From Deltaproteobacteria bacterium (GTDB lineage: Bacteria; Desulfobacterota; Syntrophia; Syntrophales; UBA2185), in contig JAPLJQ010000107.1 of the NCBI GenBank assembly GCA_026388495.1, positions 1 through 5,492 on the forward strand: DNA of 5,492 bases. Direction: 5' to 3'. Position 1 is the stretch's first letter. Each line of letters starts with the position of its first letter. The notes under the pieces are model-generated. The model searched no databases and was not told the DNA's origin. It worked only from the letters and a program-made list of their open reading frames with translations. A program made the translations under genes and the position numbers. This document shows, piece after piece, positions 5,332 through 5,492 of this stretch.

Positions 5332-5478
5332 TTGATGAACTCATAAAAAATCAATAAAAGTCAATTTTGGCCCGTTTTTGTCATTCCCGCGGAGGCGGGA
5401 ATCCAGTTATTTAAGCATGTTATGGATTCCCGACTCCGCGGGAAAGACAGGTTGGGGGACTTTTTACGACCTTGTCAA
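5332..5478 (-). repeat. MITE-like palindromic repeat, element 3
   Basis: This 147-bp copy is inverted relative to elements 1 and 2; its longer outer arm and spacer match element 1 almost exactly. Inner palindromes lie at 5383-5402 (ATTCCC-N8-GGGAAT) and 5426-5445 (ATTCCC-N8-GGGAAA). The right end has an intact GACTTTTTACG core and extends to GTCAA at 5474-5478. The left end is altered: TCATAAAAAATC is followed by AATAAAAGTC, apparently a 10-bp partial duplication of the terminal repeat, which accounts for the extra length. No coding sequence is present; 14 bases of unexplained sequence follow to the window end. Confidence 0.86.
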
Positions 5479-5492
5479 TGATTTCTTGTCAC

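Noticed and set aside
2062..5478. CRISPR array or composite transposon formed by the three repeats
   Set aside because: Spacing is irregular and gene-sized, the repeats are long and in mixed orientation, there are no spacers or cas genes, and no transposase lies between the copies.

Overview
The window is a chromosomal stretch of what looks like a Gram-negative anaerobe of the Desulfobacterota (old Deltaproteobacteria). The evidence is a NIF-type nifU-nifS pair, a lipobox LEA14-like protein, a secreted TPR protein of a style I associate with that group, and interspersed repeats whose translation reads 'IPAKAGIQ...DSRLRGND'. The assignment rests on gene style and memory, not on a marker gene. 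The first 18 bases are not genomic: they match the 3' end of an Illumina TruSeq adapter, so this is an untrimmed contig end.

Layout, left to right. Minus-strand nifU (1199-2023) and nifS (21-1202) overlap by four bases (ATGA) and form a translationally coupled iron-sulfur cluster assembly operon. NifS supplies sulfur from cysteine and the three-domain NifU is the scaffold. Upstream of nifU lies repeat element 1 (2062-2199). The stretch 2200-2528 has no convincing protein gene. It does hold plus-strand promoter-like sequences and a good intrinsic terminator (2421-2459), so a short RNA or attenuated leader is possible there. A plus-strand gene for an 80-residue cysteine-rich protein (2529-2771) follows. 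It converges on a minus-strand gene for an exported 567-residue TPR protein (2823-4526). Repeat element 2 (4561-4697) separates that gene from an upstream minus-strand gene for a LEA14-like lipoprotein (4698-5180), which has a good sigma70-type promoter (5256-5284). Repeat element 3 (5332-5478) closes the window in inverted orientation to elements 1 and 2.

The most unusual content is the repeat family. All three copies are complete, 137-147 bp long, end in imperfect ~21-bp terminal inverted repeats built on CGTAAAAAGTC, and carry two 20-bp palindromes of the form ATTCCC-N8-GGGAAT. The copies show a compensated base-pair change and matching loop sequences between the two halves of one element, which suggests that a folded structure matters. 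Element 1 also appears to bring an outward -35 box to a flanking -10. No transposase or integrase is present, so these would be non-autonomous, MITE-like elements. I see no sign of a defence system, CRISPR array, prophage or other complete undescribed system here.
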